This document shows, one piece after another, positions 22,999-35,074 of a DNA stretch of 64,000 nucleotides (position 1 is the first letter of the stretch; the number at the start of each line of letters is the position of its first letter). The translations under genes and the position numbers were made by a program. Source of the DNA: Diospyros lotus (Eukaryota; Streptophyta; Magnoliopsida; Ericales; Ebenaceae). The notes below the pieces were generated by a model. The model saw only the letters and a program-made list of their open reading frames with translations, ran no database searches and was not told the origin of the DNA. The DNA lies in assembly GCF_014633365.1 (NCBI RefSeq), contig NC_068352.1, positions 22,291,310-22,355,309 on the forward strand, given 5' to 3'.

Positions 22999-24259
22999 AG
23001 TTGGGTGTATAATTGAACATAATTAGTCTATCTTGTATAAATTAATATGATTTAGGTTGCAATGTGCAATGCAGGGGGCATGTCCGTTCGTTTGCCCTCA
23101 TTGTCTTATCATAGGCGAGAATACAACATATTTCTTACCCATCCCGACTCAAGACATAGCCCCCCCCCCCCCCCCCCAAAAAAAAAAAAACAAAAGAGAA
23201 CCTACAATCACTAATTATTTAAATTATTTTTATTTCTTGAGATGCAAAATCATTAATTCTATTTTATGATAGTTTTTATTTGAATTCATACTCTTAATAT
23301 TTTGTTGTTCTATTTGGACGAGAAGACCCCCAACTCCCAAAGTCCACAGATTATTTTTCAATGACTACTTGTTGTCATCCAAATCCAAGACCACCCACAT
23401 GCTTGCTTATAAATGCAGCATTTATATTCTACGAACTAATAAAAATCTTACAAGATAGGCATTGGATAGGAAAAATGAATGGATAGTTGAGATTCACTCG
23501 TCATCAGTAAAAAAAAAATAGAAAAGTTAAAAATTATATGCAACATTTTACAAAAGTCAAAAATTATATGTAAAGTTGTATAAAATTATAGTATTATATT
23601 TCATGTTATGCAAATAATAAAAATAAATAACATAAAAATATTTTTAAACCAAAATATATTATTTATTTATATCTCTATATTTAACTGAAAGTTATATTCA
23701 AATATATTTTTATTAAATATATTATATATTTATATGTGTTAGTGACCTAGAGAGAGAGAGAAGGGAGACGGACATGATGGCGACAAACGGTGGAGACGGA
23801 CAGCGAACAGCAGAGGCGTCGGTAAAGATGGAGGCCCAGAGAAAGAGAGAGAGAGAAGGAGATGAAGGCGTCGGCGGCGAAGGCAAACGGTGAAATGAGA
23901 GAAGCGGCGGGTGAGAATAGAAGACCCATAGAAGGAGGCGGAGGTAGAGGCACGGGTGGAAGAAGGCGAAGGCGGATAGAGGCGGACGATGGAGGCAGAA
24001 GAGTGAGGCAAGAGAAGGAGAAGGAGAGAGAGGGGGGAGGAAGGATAAAGAGAAATATGGGCAGGCATTTAAAAATTTGGATATAAAATATCGTGATATT
24101 TTGATATCAAAATATCGTAAGAAATTGGTGTTGTTCACCAAGTTATCCAAACTTTTGTTTATCAAAATATCACGAAAAATTAGAGTTGTTCACCAAGTTG
24201 TCCAAACTTTTGTTCATGTAGCATTATCCTTGAAAATATTGGAGGTGTAACTGAACACG
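22999..24259. other. Module 2 spacer without a supported gene
   Basis: Positions 22999-23140 continue the homology to module 1 (3780-3925). A C run and A run lie at 23160-23190. Positions 23195-23360 match 59370-59590. A GA-rich patch (23748-24050) yields long overlapping low-complexity ORFs on both strands that look fortuitous. Positions 24131-24220 hold a 55-bp tandem pair built on TTGTTCACCAAGTT. Confidence 0.5.
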
Positions 24260-24665
24260 CACTACAAGAAAAACAGCATTTAGCGATGGAAATATTCGTT
24301 GCTAAAACATCAATATCTATCGCTAAAAAATTTAACAACGGACAACTTCCCGTCGCTAAAAATGGCATCCCTAAATTTTAGCGATGGAATTTAGTGATGG
24401 CACAAATCAAAGACGAAAATTTCCTCGCTGATTAAAAAATTAAAAATATATATATTTAAAAAAATAAAAATTATTTTAGCGACCAAGAATTCCGTCGCTA
24501 AATCAAAAAATTTAATAAAAATATTAAAAATTATTTAGAATGGAATATTTCGTCGCTAAATTTAAAAAAAGAATTAAAAAAATTGACGACGAAATATCTG
24601 TCACCGAGACTTCTCTAATTAGCGACAGAAAAAATTTGTCACTAAAGTACGAATATTTTGTAATT
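24260..24665. mobile_element. Small non-autonomous CACTA element, E4
   Basis: It starts CACTACAAGAAAAACAG, carries TTTAGCGATGG and CCGTCGCTAAA subterminal repeats throughout, and ends near ATTTTGTAATT, a degenerate right terminus. ACG before and GCG after are a possible 3-bp duplication with one change. Only about 0.4 kb long, it is MITE-sized. The 69-codon ORF at 24540-24749 crosses its end and is not a gene. Confidence 0.7.
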
Positions 24666-24838
24666 GCGTCACCCCAAGCTGTTAAGTGTGCATTTCTCCT
24701 ATTTTTTATGCAAAAAGTAACGTGGTTGCGTTGCTTGCACTCTCAATGATTCCATGTTAACAAGAGATTACATGCGAGCAAGCGCACAAACCACGCAGGA
24801 AACTACAAATAAAAAGGATACATATTTATATGCAAGTG

Positions 24839-25570
24839 TCAATCGCCATTGTTGGTGGGCTCTGTTCTGTCCATCCATCCTTCCGGTACTTCAAACGAAT
24901 CAAACCAGATAGTCCTCGGAACGGCACTGCCACCGCCGCCCACCAGATTGGTCTCCACGAAAGTAGTCTCCCCGAAGGGGAGAGAATGATATTTCTTTGA
25001 GCCAGAAAAAGAATCGTTGCCTACTCGATAGTAAACACTGTACTCGACGGCTATATCCGATGAACTCAGCTCAACATTCCGGGAATTCTCAATTTTAATG
25101 CTGAGAGTCCAAGTCCTGGGCATCTTAGCACCTGTCAGCGGAAGCGTATGTCTCGGATAGCAGTCAAAATAAATGGGTCCGTGGCTGAGAGAAGCTTGAG
25201 CCACTGCCAGAAGGGACCAGCGAAAATTGAGAGAGCGAGAGTCGCGGACGCAGACGACAACAGAGCAGTCCAAGCCAGCTGCCGTGAGAGGCTTCACGGC
25301 GACTTGGACCAGGCCTAAATGGATTAACCCGTACTTGCTCATGTGATGCCGAACGGCTTGCCTGTCGAGTAAGTGGAGCTCGACGTATTCGCCGCCGATC
25401 GGCACCGTCTTCTTCAGTTTATGGATCTCGTAGTCTGGATCTCGCCGGAAGCTGAAGAAGCTCTTTCTATGGTAAATGCTGTGAATAGGAACCTCCGGGG
25501 GACTCCATTGCCGGAGAAGCTTCTCTAGTTCTTGACGCCGCTGCTCTTCTTTTGCACTTGCAGTGTCCAT
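24839..25570 (-). CDS. 30K movement-protein-like protein, paralogue 2
   Basis: A 243-residue intronless ORF with the same start (MDTASAKEEQ) and layout as its paralogues. The 30K core is complete: GLVQVAVKPLTAAGLD (86-101), VCVRDSR with the D-x-R motif at D110-R112, LLAVAQASLSHGPIYFDCYP, then the IAVEYSVYYRV strand. Compared with paralogue 3 it has small in-frame insertions near residues 147-155 and 183-187. It ends GWMDRTEPTNNGD. Viral relatives move genomes through plasmodesmata; a role in the plant is unproven. It is the best candidate for a functional copy, because the motif and frame are both intact. The upstream 1.2 kb is shared with the other modules. Confidence 0.8.
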   Translation of the reverse strand: MDTASAKEEQRRQELEKLLRQWSPPEVPIHSIYHRKSFFSFRRDPDYEIHKLKKTVPIGGEYVELHLLDRQAVRHHMSKYGLIHLGLVQVAVKPLTAAGLDCSVVVCVRDSRSLNFRWSLLAVAQASLSHGPIYFDCYPRHTLPLTGAKMPRTWTLSIKIENSRNVELSSSDIAVEYSVYYRVGNDSFSGSKKYHSLPFGETTFVETNLVGGGGSAVPRTIWFDSFEVPEGWMDRTEPTNNGD

Positions 25571-26787
25571 CTAAGCTAGCTGATGATCTTAATTCCACTG
25601 AGAAACACAAGAAGGACGATGATACATACATACATACATATATATATATATACATCTGTGAACATTCATTCATATTCGGACTCCAAAACGGATTTGAGAG
25701 GCATCTGAATAAGAGATAAGGTGGTTCCCATGGCTTCCATGTAATTGGCGGAATCAACAAAAGTAGGGTTGAATCATCATTGAATTACAATGAATCATTT
25801 TCCAACCATACTTGGGGACTAAGCATTGATAATCTGGTTGTTTAGATATAATAATAGAATCTAAATATTAAAAAATTATTTTAAATAATCATGAAATGGT
25901 GCATAATATTTTTTATGTAAATATTTTTGTATTTAAAGGAGATAGTAAAGTCCGGTGAGTTATTTTTAAAAAATTAAGATTTATTTATTTATAATTAAAT
26001 TAAAAATTTGTGATAAATATATATAATATTTTGAGATTAACCAGCATTTGAACGTATACGAGATTTTCGACAAGATTTACTTAGAATTTCACTTCAAATT
26101 CCCCGTTAAGTTTATTAATTGGGTCTATGACACATAAAAAGGAGTTTTAAATTTGTATTATAAAAATAATATGATAATAATATATTACTAATACTTTAGA
26201 GAAAAGAGATTACAGGTCCGTCTTTCGGACATATCTTCAACAATAATTATTTATTGAAAAATATTTGTTTTGTGCAAAAGCATATTAAAACTAGCTATGC
26301 ATGTGAAGTCTTTAGTCTTTTTTTAAGTTATCGAGACATGGGGTCTCGACTATAATATATAAAAAATAATTTCATATTTCACCCAAAAAAAGAATATATA
26401 GATATCAATTTAGATCAATATAAAAAATAATTTCATATTTAATGTCTTTTTATTATTGTTGTATTGTTAAATAATGATTATATTTTTTCAGAAAAAGGGT
26501 ATTTGATTAAAGTGGGTTCCCCCTTTCTTTTTAAAACAATAAGGTGCTTTAATCAGTTGCTTTAGTAGGATTCATTATTTTTAAAGATAAATACATAATT
26601 TTTGACATAACTTTTAAAATATATTTTTATATGAAAAATTAATATTAGTATTAGTACATATACACCCCATTAAACTCGAGTCTATTACTAGGGTTAGCAT
26701 TATTAACTTTTTTACCCCTTAAACCCACCCAAATAAAGGGATGACCAAAAATCACATAAAACCTAAATAAGAGACAACTTCAAGTGG
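25571..26787. repeat. Duplicated upstream region of paralogue 2
   Basis: It is homologous to 4765-5755 and to 45286-48370 plus 50874-50950. It carries no insertion at the points where module 3 has a CACTA element (empty site near 25895) and a solo LTR (empty site near 26711), and so serves as the pre-insertion reference. Confidence 0.85.
25639..25652 (-). promoter_or_regulatory. TATA-like AT repeat upstream of paralogue 2
   Basis: An alternating TA run about 70-80 bases before the ATG, flanked by a CATA microsatellite on one side and the conserved GTGAACATTCATTC on the other. A candidate TATA box only. Confidence 0.3.
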
Positions 26788-26790
26788 TTA

Positions 26791-27323
26791 AGGTTACATT
26801 CTTTTTACTATTTTCAAATCATTTTTAGTTTTTGATTTTTTAAAATAATAAAAATGCGTTCTCTTTTTCTGTTTTTAAAAATATATTTTTGAAAACAAAA
26901 ACAAAATTATAAAGAAAAATCAAAACAACAAAAAATTGTTTTGAGTATTTTCATTCGAAACAAACTCTAAAATCAAAACACATTTATTTATTATTTATTC
27001 ATATTTTATTATTATAATGAGAAAAAATATTACAAAATTCATTAACTTTAAAATGTATTTATTTTTTAATAATATATTAACATTAAATATTTTTAATTTA
27101 CTGAATAATCAAATTTATTAAATAAAATATCATTAAAAAATTATTTTCAAAATTTCAAAGAAAATGCGTTTTCTAATTTTCTATTTTAATAAATAGTTTT
27201 TCAAAATGACAAAGAGAACGCATTTTTAATTTTCTAAAAATAAACTACCAAAATAGAAAATTGAAAATGAATTCAAAACTCAAAATTGAAAATTGAAAAA
27301 TAAAGAGAACGCAGACTCAGAGT
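26791..27323. mobile_element. MITE of the PIF/Harbinger type
   Basis: A 533-bp AT-rich insertion is flanked by TTA on both sides (26788-26790 and 27324-27326), the PIF/Harbinger target. The ends are imperfectly inverted: CATTCTTTTTACTATTTTC on the left, and AAAATAAAGAGAACGC-like sequence on the right reads GTTCTCTTTATTTT in reverse. Module 3 has the empty site near 50947. It has no coding content. The larger element at 52436-58821 has similar end composition but need not be its partner. Confidence 0.65.
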
Positions 27324-27405
27324 TTAACCTTAAAATGTCTTGCATTCACTAGTACACATCCAACCATTTAAGCGACCACTACAATAGTCTAGAGGCTTCA
27401 TGACT

Positions 27406-27578
27406 AGAAGGGACTGGCCAAACTTGAGGAGACACAATTACGGAGGCAAACGAGAACAAAGCAGTCCAAACCAGCAACAGTGAGAGGCTTCACGATGACT
27501 TGGACCAGGCCAAAATGGAGGTAGCCGGTCGTACTTGGTCATGTGATGCCGAACAGCTTGTGTGTCAAGTAAGCGGAG
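27406..27578 (-). pseudogene. 30K movement-protein-like fragment, truncated
   Basis: The minus strand encodes a diverged piece corresponding to about residues 65-120 of the intact paralogues, recognisable by LHFGLVQV, VKPLT and AGLDC. The D-x-R aspartate is replaced (LRNC) and the frame is lost just after it. The left part was deleted and the right end is cut exactly by the copia LTR at 27579. It is more diverged than the three intact genes, so it is probably an older duplicate. Confidence 0.8.
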
Positions 27579-27800
27579 TAATAGAAAGGAAATACACAAA
27601 GAGGATAGAAAAGCCTCATCGATCCTCTTTACTCATTAAGATCTCAGCCTTAAATATAGCCTTGAACTAAACAGTCAAATTATAGAAATGCCCTTACAAC
27701 AACAAAAATACAAATGATAAGAAATTAACAAACAACAACATCAATGTGTAAAATACAATACAAAACAGAAAATAAAATACAACAAAAATTACAACTCTAT
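27579..27800 (-). repeat. Copia 3' LTR
   Basis: It matches 34910-35074 over the shared part, including AAGCCTCATCGATCCTCTTT and TAAATATAGC. The TG/CA ends are mutated. Its outer edge marks the junction with the movement-protein-like fragment. Confidence 0.8.
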
Positions 27801-27819
27801 TACTCCCCTCAAGATGAAC

Positions 27820-30800
27820 CATGAATATTGATGATGGCCATCTTGGACAATAGTGGGAAAAGTTGAGAAACTAGGAGAACTTTAGTAAAAACATTTTCCA
27901 GCTAGTGTTGTGATTGAATGAGAAGTTGCTTGATTTGTCCAGTAACGATTTTGTCACGAAAAAAGTGGCAATCAAGTTCAATATGCTTGGTACACTCATG
28001 AAACACTAGATTAGTGATAATATGAACAACAACTTGGTTATCACAAAAAAGTAAATCTGAGAAAAGTTGAGTAAGTCATGTAAGTTCATTGGTACTAAAA
28101 GCCAAAGCTCGATACTCAGCTTCAGCTGAGGAATGGGAAATGGTAGCCTACTTCTTTGAACACCAGGAAATCAGAGATGCTCCAAGGAAAACACAATGTC
28201 TAGTGACTGATTGATGAGAATCTAAGCAAGATCCCCAGTTAGCATTAGAGAAGACACGAAGCTACAAATAAAAAGTAGCATAAAAGAATAATCCCTAACC
28301 AGGAGCAACCTTTTGATACTACAATAAGTTACAGATAGCATCTAGGTGAGGTTTTCGAGGATATTAGACACAAATGGCTGAGTTTGTGAACCACATAAGC
28401 AATATCCGATCGAGAGACTGTAAGATAGAGTAAATAACCAATGAGCCTACGATAGAGAGAAGCATCCGCAACTAAATCCCCTTCACTAGCACTATATAAG
28501 CTTTAGATTAGGAATCATTAGGACAGAAGCATGTTTGCTGGCTAAGAGACCAGAATCTTCCAAAAGCTGCAAGGTATAGTACCTTTGAGAGAAGAAAATC
28601 CCTTTTGCAAACTGGGCAATCTTTAGACCAAGAAAATAAGGCAAATGACCAAGATCCTTAAACTTGAATTAACTATGTAGAAAAGATTTCAGATCATTGA
28701 TGATTAAAAGATTAGGACTGGTAAGTATGATGTCACATAGACCAAAAGAGCCACAAATAAAGAACCACTACCCTTGGTGAAGAGAAAATAATCCGATTTA
28801 GATTGTGTAAACCAAAACTAAAGAATAGTTTGAGAAAATTTTGACAACCACTGCCTCTTGAAACTTATTTTAACCCATATATAAACTTATGTAACTGACA
28901 AATTAATTTATTCCCTTTATTGCCAATCAAGAGTGAAGGCTTGTAACCAAGTGGTAATTCCATATAGACTTCCCCAAAAAGATCCCTATTAAGAAAGACA
29001 TTATTCACATCCAATTGAGTAAGAACCTATTTACGGCTAGTAGCTAGGGCAAGCAAGACCTTAACAGTCACCAATTTTTCTACATGAGAAAATGTATCAA
29101 GAAAATTCAACCCCTCTTGTTCTGTATACTCCTTAGCTACCAAGCGAGCCTTGTACCTTTCCATAGAACCATCATATTTGTATTTAATTTTATAAACCCA
29201 TTTACACCTAATAGCACGCTTGTGGGAAGGCAAGGATGTAACACTTCAAGTGTGATTAAGATGCATGGCATTTAATTCAACTTTCATTGCATCTCTCCAA
29301 TAGGCATACGTAATTGCTTTGTGGTAGTATTGAGGTTCAAAATCAGCAAAGACTTGAAGAAGAAAAGAATTGTGACTAGAAGAAAGTTTAGAATAAGAGA
29401 CATAATGATGGAAATGAGATGAAGTTTTGGTCAAAAGAGGTGAGTGATGAGATAAAAGGTTGCAATGAAAATCTTGTAGATATGTAGGTAGCCGAGTAGC
29501 CTGAGAAGACCTACAGATAAGAATAGGGGAAATGGAATGAGAAGAAGATGTATCAACAATAGGTTTAAGAAGATTGTGAGAAGTGGTAAGCAAAGAGGAA
29601 AAAGGAATCAAATCATGTATAAGGACTAGTAAAACCAGATCAAGAAATAGGTTCACTATCTCATCAGAAGAGGTGATAGAATGAAAGGGAAATATGTGCT
29701 CATGCAATTAGACATCCCGAGAGATGATGATAGATTTTGATGTGAGATCATACAGCTTATAGCCTTTGATGTTTGGTGGATAGCCAATAAAAATGCAAGC
29801 CTTGGCCCTAAGATGAAATTTGGATCTATGCGAGGGCAAGATATAGAGGAAAAACAAAGACTACCAAAAACACTGGATGAAGAATAGTCTACGAGAGTTT
29901 GATACAACAATTGATAGGGGGTTTTGGAGTGTAAAAGAAGGGTAGGTGATATGTTAATCAAATATGCAACAGTAAGGATATAATCACCCCAAAATTTTAT
30001 AGGAACCCAGGACTAAAAGTATAGTGCCCTAGCCACATTTAAAAAATGTTAATGTTTCCTTTCAAGCACAGAATTCTGTTCAGGCCTCTTTACACACAAG
30101 AATTGATGTATGACTCCCTCAGAAGCAAAAAAATCAGCAAATCTCAATTTGGGAGCATTGTCAGACCTAAATTTCTTAATCACCTTGCTAAATTGAGTCT
30201 CAACCAAGGAAAAAAACTTAGGAACAATGTCTTAGCCTTAGACTTATGTTTCATAAGGAAAACCCAAGTAAACCTCGCACAATCATCAAAGGTGAGAAAA
30301 TATGTATGTCCAGCATAAATGGGTGTATGATACAGCCCCCAAGTATCACAGTGAATTAAATCAAAGGCAAACTTTAACAATTGATTATTTGACACAAAAG
30401 ATAACCGTTGTTGCTTAGCCAATGGACATACAGAGCAAATATCACCGCCAGTATCATGAAAATGTAATTGATCCTTTATTAAGTCTAGCCGCTTAAAAGA
30501 AAGTTGTCCTAATCTCTTATGCCATGTAGTTTTAGTAATAACATTAGCTACCATGGCATGATGAACAAACTTTACCTTTGTACTAACAGACATATCAGTT
30601 ACAGCTTTAAGTCACCCCTGCCAATCATCTTCAAAATGTGTATATCTTGAATAACACACACATAAGGGGTAAAATTGAGACTCATTGTATTCTTTTCAAC
30701 CAATGCATTCAGAGATATGAGATTAAACTTAAATTGAGGCACATAAAGGACATTATCTAACACCAGATGTGAGGTAAGTTTAACACAGCCCATATAGAGC

Positions 30801-31140
30801 ACTGAGATCCGTGTGTGGTCGGAAGGGTAACATAAGTGTTCTAAATAGGTTTTAGCTCAACAAAGGATGATAGACTAAAACATACATGACTTGTAGCTCC
30901 TGATTCCAAAACCCAATATTGAGGGTTACTAAGCAAAGAACTAACAGAGATAGGAAAATAGATACCTGAAGTCTAATCAGAAGTAAAGACATCAAGAGCA
31001 AGTTCTGCATTGATAGTCCTAGCAATGGTGGGATGTGAGCTTAACACACTCAACAAATTTTGATATTGTTGAGGACTTAACGATTGCATAAAACCTTTAA
31101 CTTCTCGACTCTAAAAAGAATTAGAATTTGATCCAGAAAC
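27820..31140 (-). pseudogene. Copia pol: protease remnant, integrase, reverse transcriptase, RNase H
   Basis: In order on the minus strand: a pre-integrase region with VLYVPQFKFNLISLNAL and VIQDIHILKMIGRGD (30599-30802); integrase start with WHKRLGQLSFKRL and the zinc-site remnant CSVCPLAKQ, then FDLIHCDTWG (30180-30593); integrase end with KTPYQLLY (29656-29961); reverse transcriptase start with [36 protein letters not shown] sequence in pieces (29027-29233); and RNase H with AEAEYRALAFS near 28100. Each piece is separated by stops or frame changes. It encoded the replication enzymes of the copia element and is now non-functional. Confidence 0.85.
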
Positions 31141-34100
31141 CTAACTCACAATAGGATTTTTCAGTTGGTTAGGGAATATCTGGTTAAAAGTAATGTTTCT
31201 CTGTCTCGGCTTATACCCAAGAAGATATCCATGAAAGTTATAGCATTGGTCAATTGTATGCCTAGTAAAACCACAATGACTGCATATGGACCTCTCCTTC
31301 TTTTGAGATCTACCTTGATTTGACCTATTATTGTCATGTTTGTCAGAGAATGTGACCAAATCAAAATTATTAACAGCAGTATGAATATTCCTTTGATTTT
31401 CCTCTTGAGTAACTAGGGCAAACACCTTGTTAATTGGAGGAATTGGATCCATTAGCAACAGTTGTCCCCTAACTTGTGCATAAGAATCATTTAGGCCTAT
31501 TATGAATGACATTACACATTCAGTGTAATAATGATATGCTACGGCCTTTATACCACTACATGAACATCTTCCACAAGAGCAGTTTGGCCTATAATTGCTA
31601 AGTTCTCCCCATATTGTAATACCCCATGTTCGTATGACTTGTCACGTAATTTCGATGAGTTTAGGATACTGAAAAATTGATTTTATAGCAATTTCAAGTA
31701 CCGGATCAACCGCAGGGAATGCCTTGGAGTGAAATTGTCTAAGAAAAATGATATGGTCTCAATATGCGTTCCAAGTTAGAAATTATGGTATCAAAAGAAA
31801 TCGCATCGGGAACAGTTTTTGGTACAGCTAAAATACAACTGCTAATTAGGCTGTAAAACCGAATCATCGTAGGAGGCTCCCGAAAAATCAAGGAAACCCT
31901 AGGAGGGCTCCAATTTTGCGTAATGAGCAACCCTTCAGTGGTTTCGGGATTAAACGATAGCCCGATGAGGACACTGGGGCGAAATCGTCATTTTCAGCTA
32001 AGATTTGGATTATTAATTATGGAATTTCAATATTATAATGCAAATTAATTTGAGATTTAAGCTGAAGCTTCAATTAGAGATATACACTAGTGTAATAAGG
32101 ATGAAATTTAGGGTTTAATGTATAATTTTTAAATTAATTATGTAATTTTTTATATATATTAATGTAGTTATATATATATATATGAATAAAATGTGTTGTG
32201 TGTGCTGTGAGGCTGCCCATGCTGCAAATGTAATGGCTTCGCAAAGCTTCTGTGAATCTTTAATAGCCGAGATTTTGGCCGCAAAATAAGGAGATTGTGG
32301 CAGCAAGATTTAAGGATATCGCAGCAAGATTTGTGGAGATTTTCATATTAAATGATGTGCGTGGTGGGCAAGCTTGTAACAGTGATATTTATGTGAAGCC
32401 ATTACCTATAAATTGGCAGTGATCGTGGCCGAATGAGGTGGCCGAGGGAGAGGCAGTGCGAGATCGAGAGTGATAGAGAGCAAGGGAGAGATCGAGCTTG
32501 AGCTAGGCAATTCGAGAGAGAGAGAGACAGAGAGTGAGAGGGAGGGCCGAAATCGGCCATGGCAGCAGCAGCAAAGCTGCTGTTCGGCAGCCATGGCCGA
32601 CGCGCAACAAGCAGTTGCGACGAAAGGCGAGGCAAGTGGTGCGGACGAGATCAGCAGGCACCGGCCGAAGGCGGCCAAGCCAGCCGCACGGCAGCGGCAG
32701 GGGTGGCGCGCTGGCGTTGCAGCGCACGAAGGAGGCTGCGGCGGCAAAGGGCATGGCGCGGGCGGCGGCGGCAGCGCTGGCAGTGGCTCGCGGCGGCGAC
32801 GAGCTGAAGCCGAGAGTTGCAAGTGGTCGCACGGGAGGCAGGAAAGGAAGAAAGGAGAAGGAAGAAGAAGAAGAAGAAGAAGAAGAAGAAGAAGGAGAAG
32901 GAGAAGGAGGAGGAGGGAAGAGAAGAAGAAGAAAAAGAAAAAGAAAAAAAGAAAGAAAAATTAGGAAAAAATAGAGAAAATGTTAGAAAAATCCCAAAAA
33001 AAATTCTAGAAAATAGGAATTATGTTTCGGTGATATCCCGGAGATTTTAGTGAGAAAAACGACCCGAGCACACGTTTCGGGAATATGGCAGGCATATCAA
33101 GGAAATCCCAGATGTTAAGTTAAGGTGAGTAAAATTCCTTAGAAAATTCCAGAAATTCAAGAATATTATTTTATGAATTATCGTAGTGAAATATTGGAGA
33201 AAATATTTTAGAAATATTTAATATGGATTTGTTGAGGAAAAATAGGAAGAAATAGAGAGAAAATTTTAGAAAATGCCAGAAATTATGAAAAAAATAGGTT
33301 TTAACGTTTATTTAAATAATTATGGTGATTAGGATACTTTGAGGCTGAAGTTAAAAAGACTCGTGCAAATTTTGAGGTTGGCACGCAAATTGAGGCAATG
33401 CATGAATTTTGAGACAGGCGCGGATATCGAGGTAGCTCGATCAGTTGAGAAGGTAAGTGGTACTTCCTCGAAAATGTTTTCATCGTATTGACATGCCCTG
33501 ATATGTCTCCATCACGTAGACTGCATACATGACTATGAAATGCATAAATACACGTTGATATCATTAATCACACGCATATGAGGCCGTAGGGAGTACGAAT
33601 TGGCACCGTTGCCTTGCTAAAGGTGCACCCATACACCCCGGCTTCGAAAGAGGTGGCCGCTAAAATGGTAGGTAGCATGAGAGGTGCAGTTGACACCTAC
33701 GATGAAAGACATTGCATACACTCATGACATAGCATTATGTACCCTTACTTAGATGGTTCATCATCTAACTTGGGTTCGCCCCTGGAACATTCAACGTTCT
33801 AGTCGGGACTTACAGAGATGATTCCGAGATTGGTGATATGTAGTGACGCGAGACGTCAAGAAGCGAGCAAATGTACCATGTTATGTTGTAATATGAGTAG
33901 TTTAAGAATTATGTACATTGTATTTATTGTCAGACGCTTATGAATTAACTTTGTAATGAATGACATGTCTAGTTATTATTATATGCATTACCATGAGCAG
34001 GTTCGATTTAGCTTCCGCTTTGTATTTATTTTCTAGTGTAGATATCTCACACTAGATAAGGTCTTAGGGAATTTCAGGATAATGTAAAGAAAAAAAAAAA

Positions 34101-34634
34101 AAAAAGACCAAATTTCGTAAGGCATAACACGCCCTGAAGAAGTGGGTTGTTACACATATGATCTTAAGTTTTGTGAAAAAAACACTAACAGATAACCTGG
34201 TCTTGTGTTAAGATCATCAATTCTCTCCTAAGCTGAAATATCTGAGGGTCATTAGACTGTTGATATCTTTTCTTAAGATCATTCCAAATATCATAGGCAG
34301 ATTTAGAAAATATCCCACTTGCAGATATTTCTTTAGAGATGGAATTTAAAATCTAAGAGATCACAATATTGTTGTTTCTGATCCAATAATTGAAAAGAGG
34401 ATCATCACCTGGTGGTCAAGAAATCAAGCCATTAACAAAACCTAATTTATTCTTTACCGAGAAAGCAATTAGCATCATGCGGCTCCATGATGTGTAGTTG
34501 TCTCCAGCTAGTGGTTGAGAAACCAACAGTAATCTAGGACTATTAGAATGATGCAAGAAATAAGGACCTAAGGCATCATCAATAGCAGAGGTGCTCATTG
34601 ACGAAGAAGAAATTTCCAGAAATGAAGTCACCAT
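31141..34634 (-). pseudogene. Copia gag, split by a solo LTR
   Basis: The N-terminal part (34416-34634) has the copia gag start with YFLHHSNSPRLLLVSQPL and YTSWSRMMLIAFSVKNKLGF. The C-terminal part (31141-31512) has MSFIIGLNDSYAQVRGQLLL and a zinc knuckle C-x2-C-x4-H-x4-C (CSHCGFTRHTIDQC). Between them lies the family B solo LTR 31615-34154. Stops are present in the joining parts. Gag forms the particle shell in active elements. Confidence 0.85.
31615..34154 (+). mobile_element. Solo LTR, family B copy 1 (2.5 kb)
   Basis: It starts TGTAATACCCCATG and ends GGGTTGTTACA with a perfect 5-bp duplication CATAT (31610-31614 and 34155-34159). A CTATAAATTGG box lies at about 32407 and a long GAA-rich run at 32850-32960. 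The long ORFs at 32402-33050 on both strands come from GC-rich and GAA repeats and are not genes. It inserted into the gag of the copia element. Confidence 0.92.
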
Positions 34635-34909
34635 AAAACAAGAATGAGCGATTGATTAGATTTGAAGGAAAGGAAAACAATAACTAAATAAGATCGCAAG
34701 ATTCGTGATCGCTAAAAGTGAAGAAAAAGAGAGACGGTAATACCGATTTGCAGAACTCAGAACAACAGAGATTCACAATGACACCGGAAAAAAAACAACA
34801 CACGATGTTGATCTAAGAAGAAAGAAACCGTACCTAGAACTCACAGCTTCAAAGATCGATAGAGAACGCGAATCAAGTCTAGGGTTTTGAGGGTTTGCTC
34901 TAATACCAT

Positions 34910-35074
34910 AACAAAGAGAAAATACACGAATGGGATAGAAAAACCTCATCGGTCCTTTTTACTCATTGAGATCTCACCCTTAAATATAACTTAGAACTGA
35001 TATAGTTAAATTACAAAAATGCCCTTACAGTAACAAAATACAAATGATATGAAACTAACTGATAACGACATCAA
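34910..35074 (-). repeat. Copia 5' LTR, truncated
   Basis: It is the partner of 27579-27800 and ends where a family B LTR inserted after ACATCAA. The remainder is not found in the window, so the far side was lost, probably with the deletion that ends at 41534. Confidence 0.8.

Larger units (their letters stand above)
27579..35074 (-). mobile_element. Ty1/copia retrotransposon, decayed and interrupted
   Basis: Both LTRs are short (about 220 bp): 27579-27800 (3' LTR) and 34910-35074 (5' LTR, cut by the next insertion). The PBS complementary to initiator Met tRNA lies at 34898-34909 and a purine tract CTTGAGGGGAGTA (minus strand) abuts the 3' LTR. gag and pol run on the minus strand in the copia order, with integrase before reverse transcriptase. 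A 2.5-kb solo LTR sits in gag. Many stops and frameshifts make it inactive. Confidence 0.9.

Noticed and set aside
23722..24165. 147-codon minus ORF and overlapping frames
   Set aside because: They are caused by a GA/TC-rich low-complexity patch with several frames open on both strands.
32402..33050. Long overlapping ORFs on both strands (up to 164 codons)
   Set aside because: They come from GC-rich and GAA repeats inside a family B solo LTR; five frames are open at once and no domain is seen.
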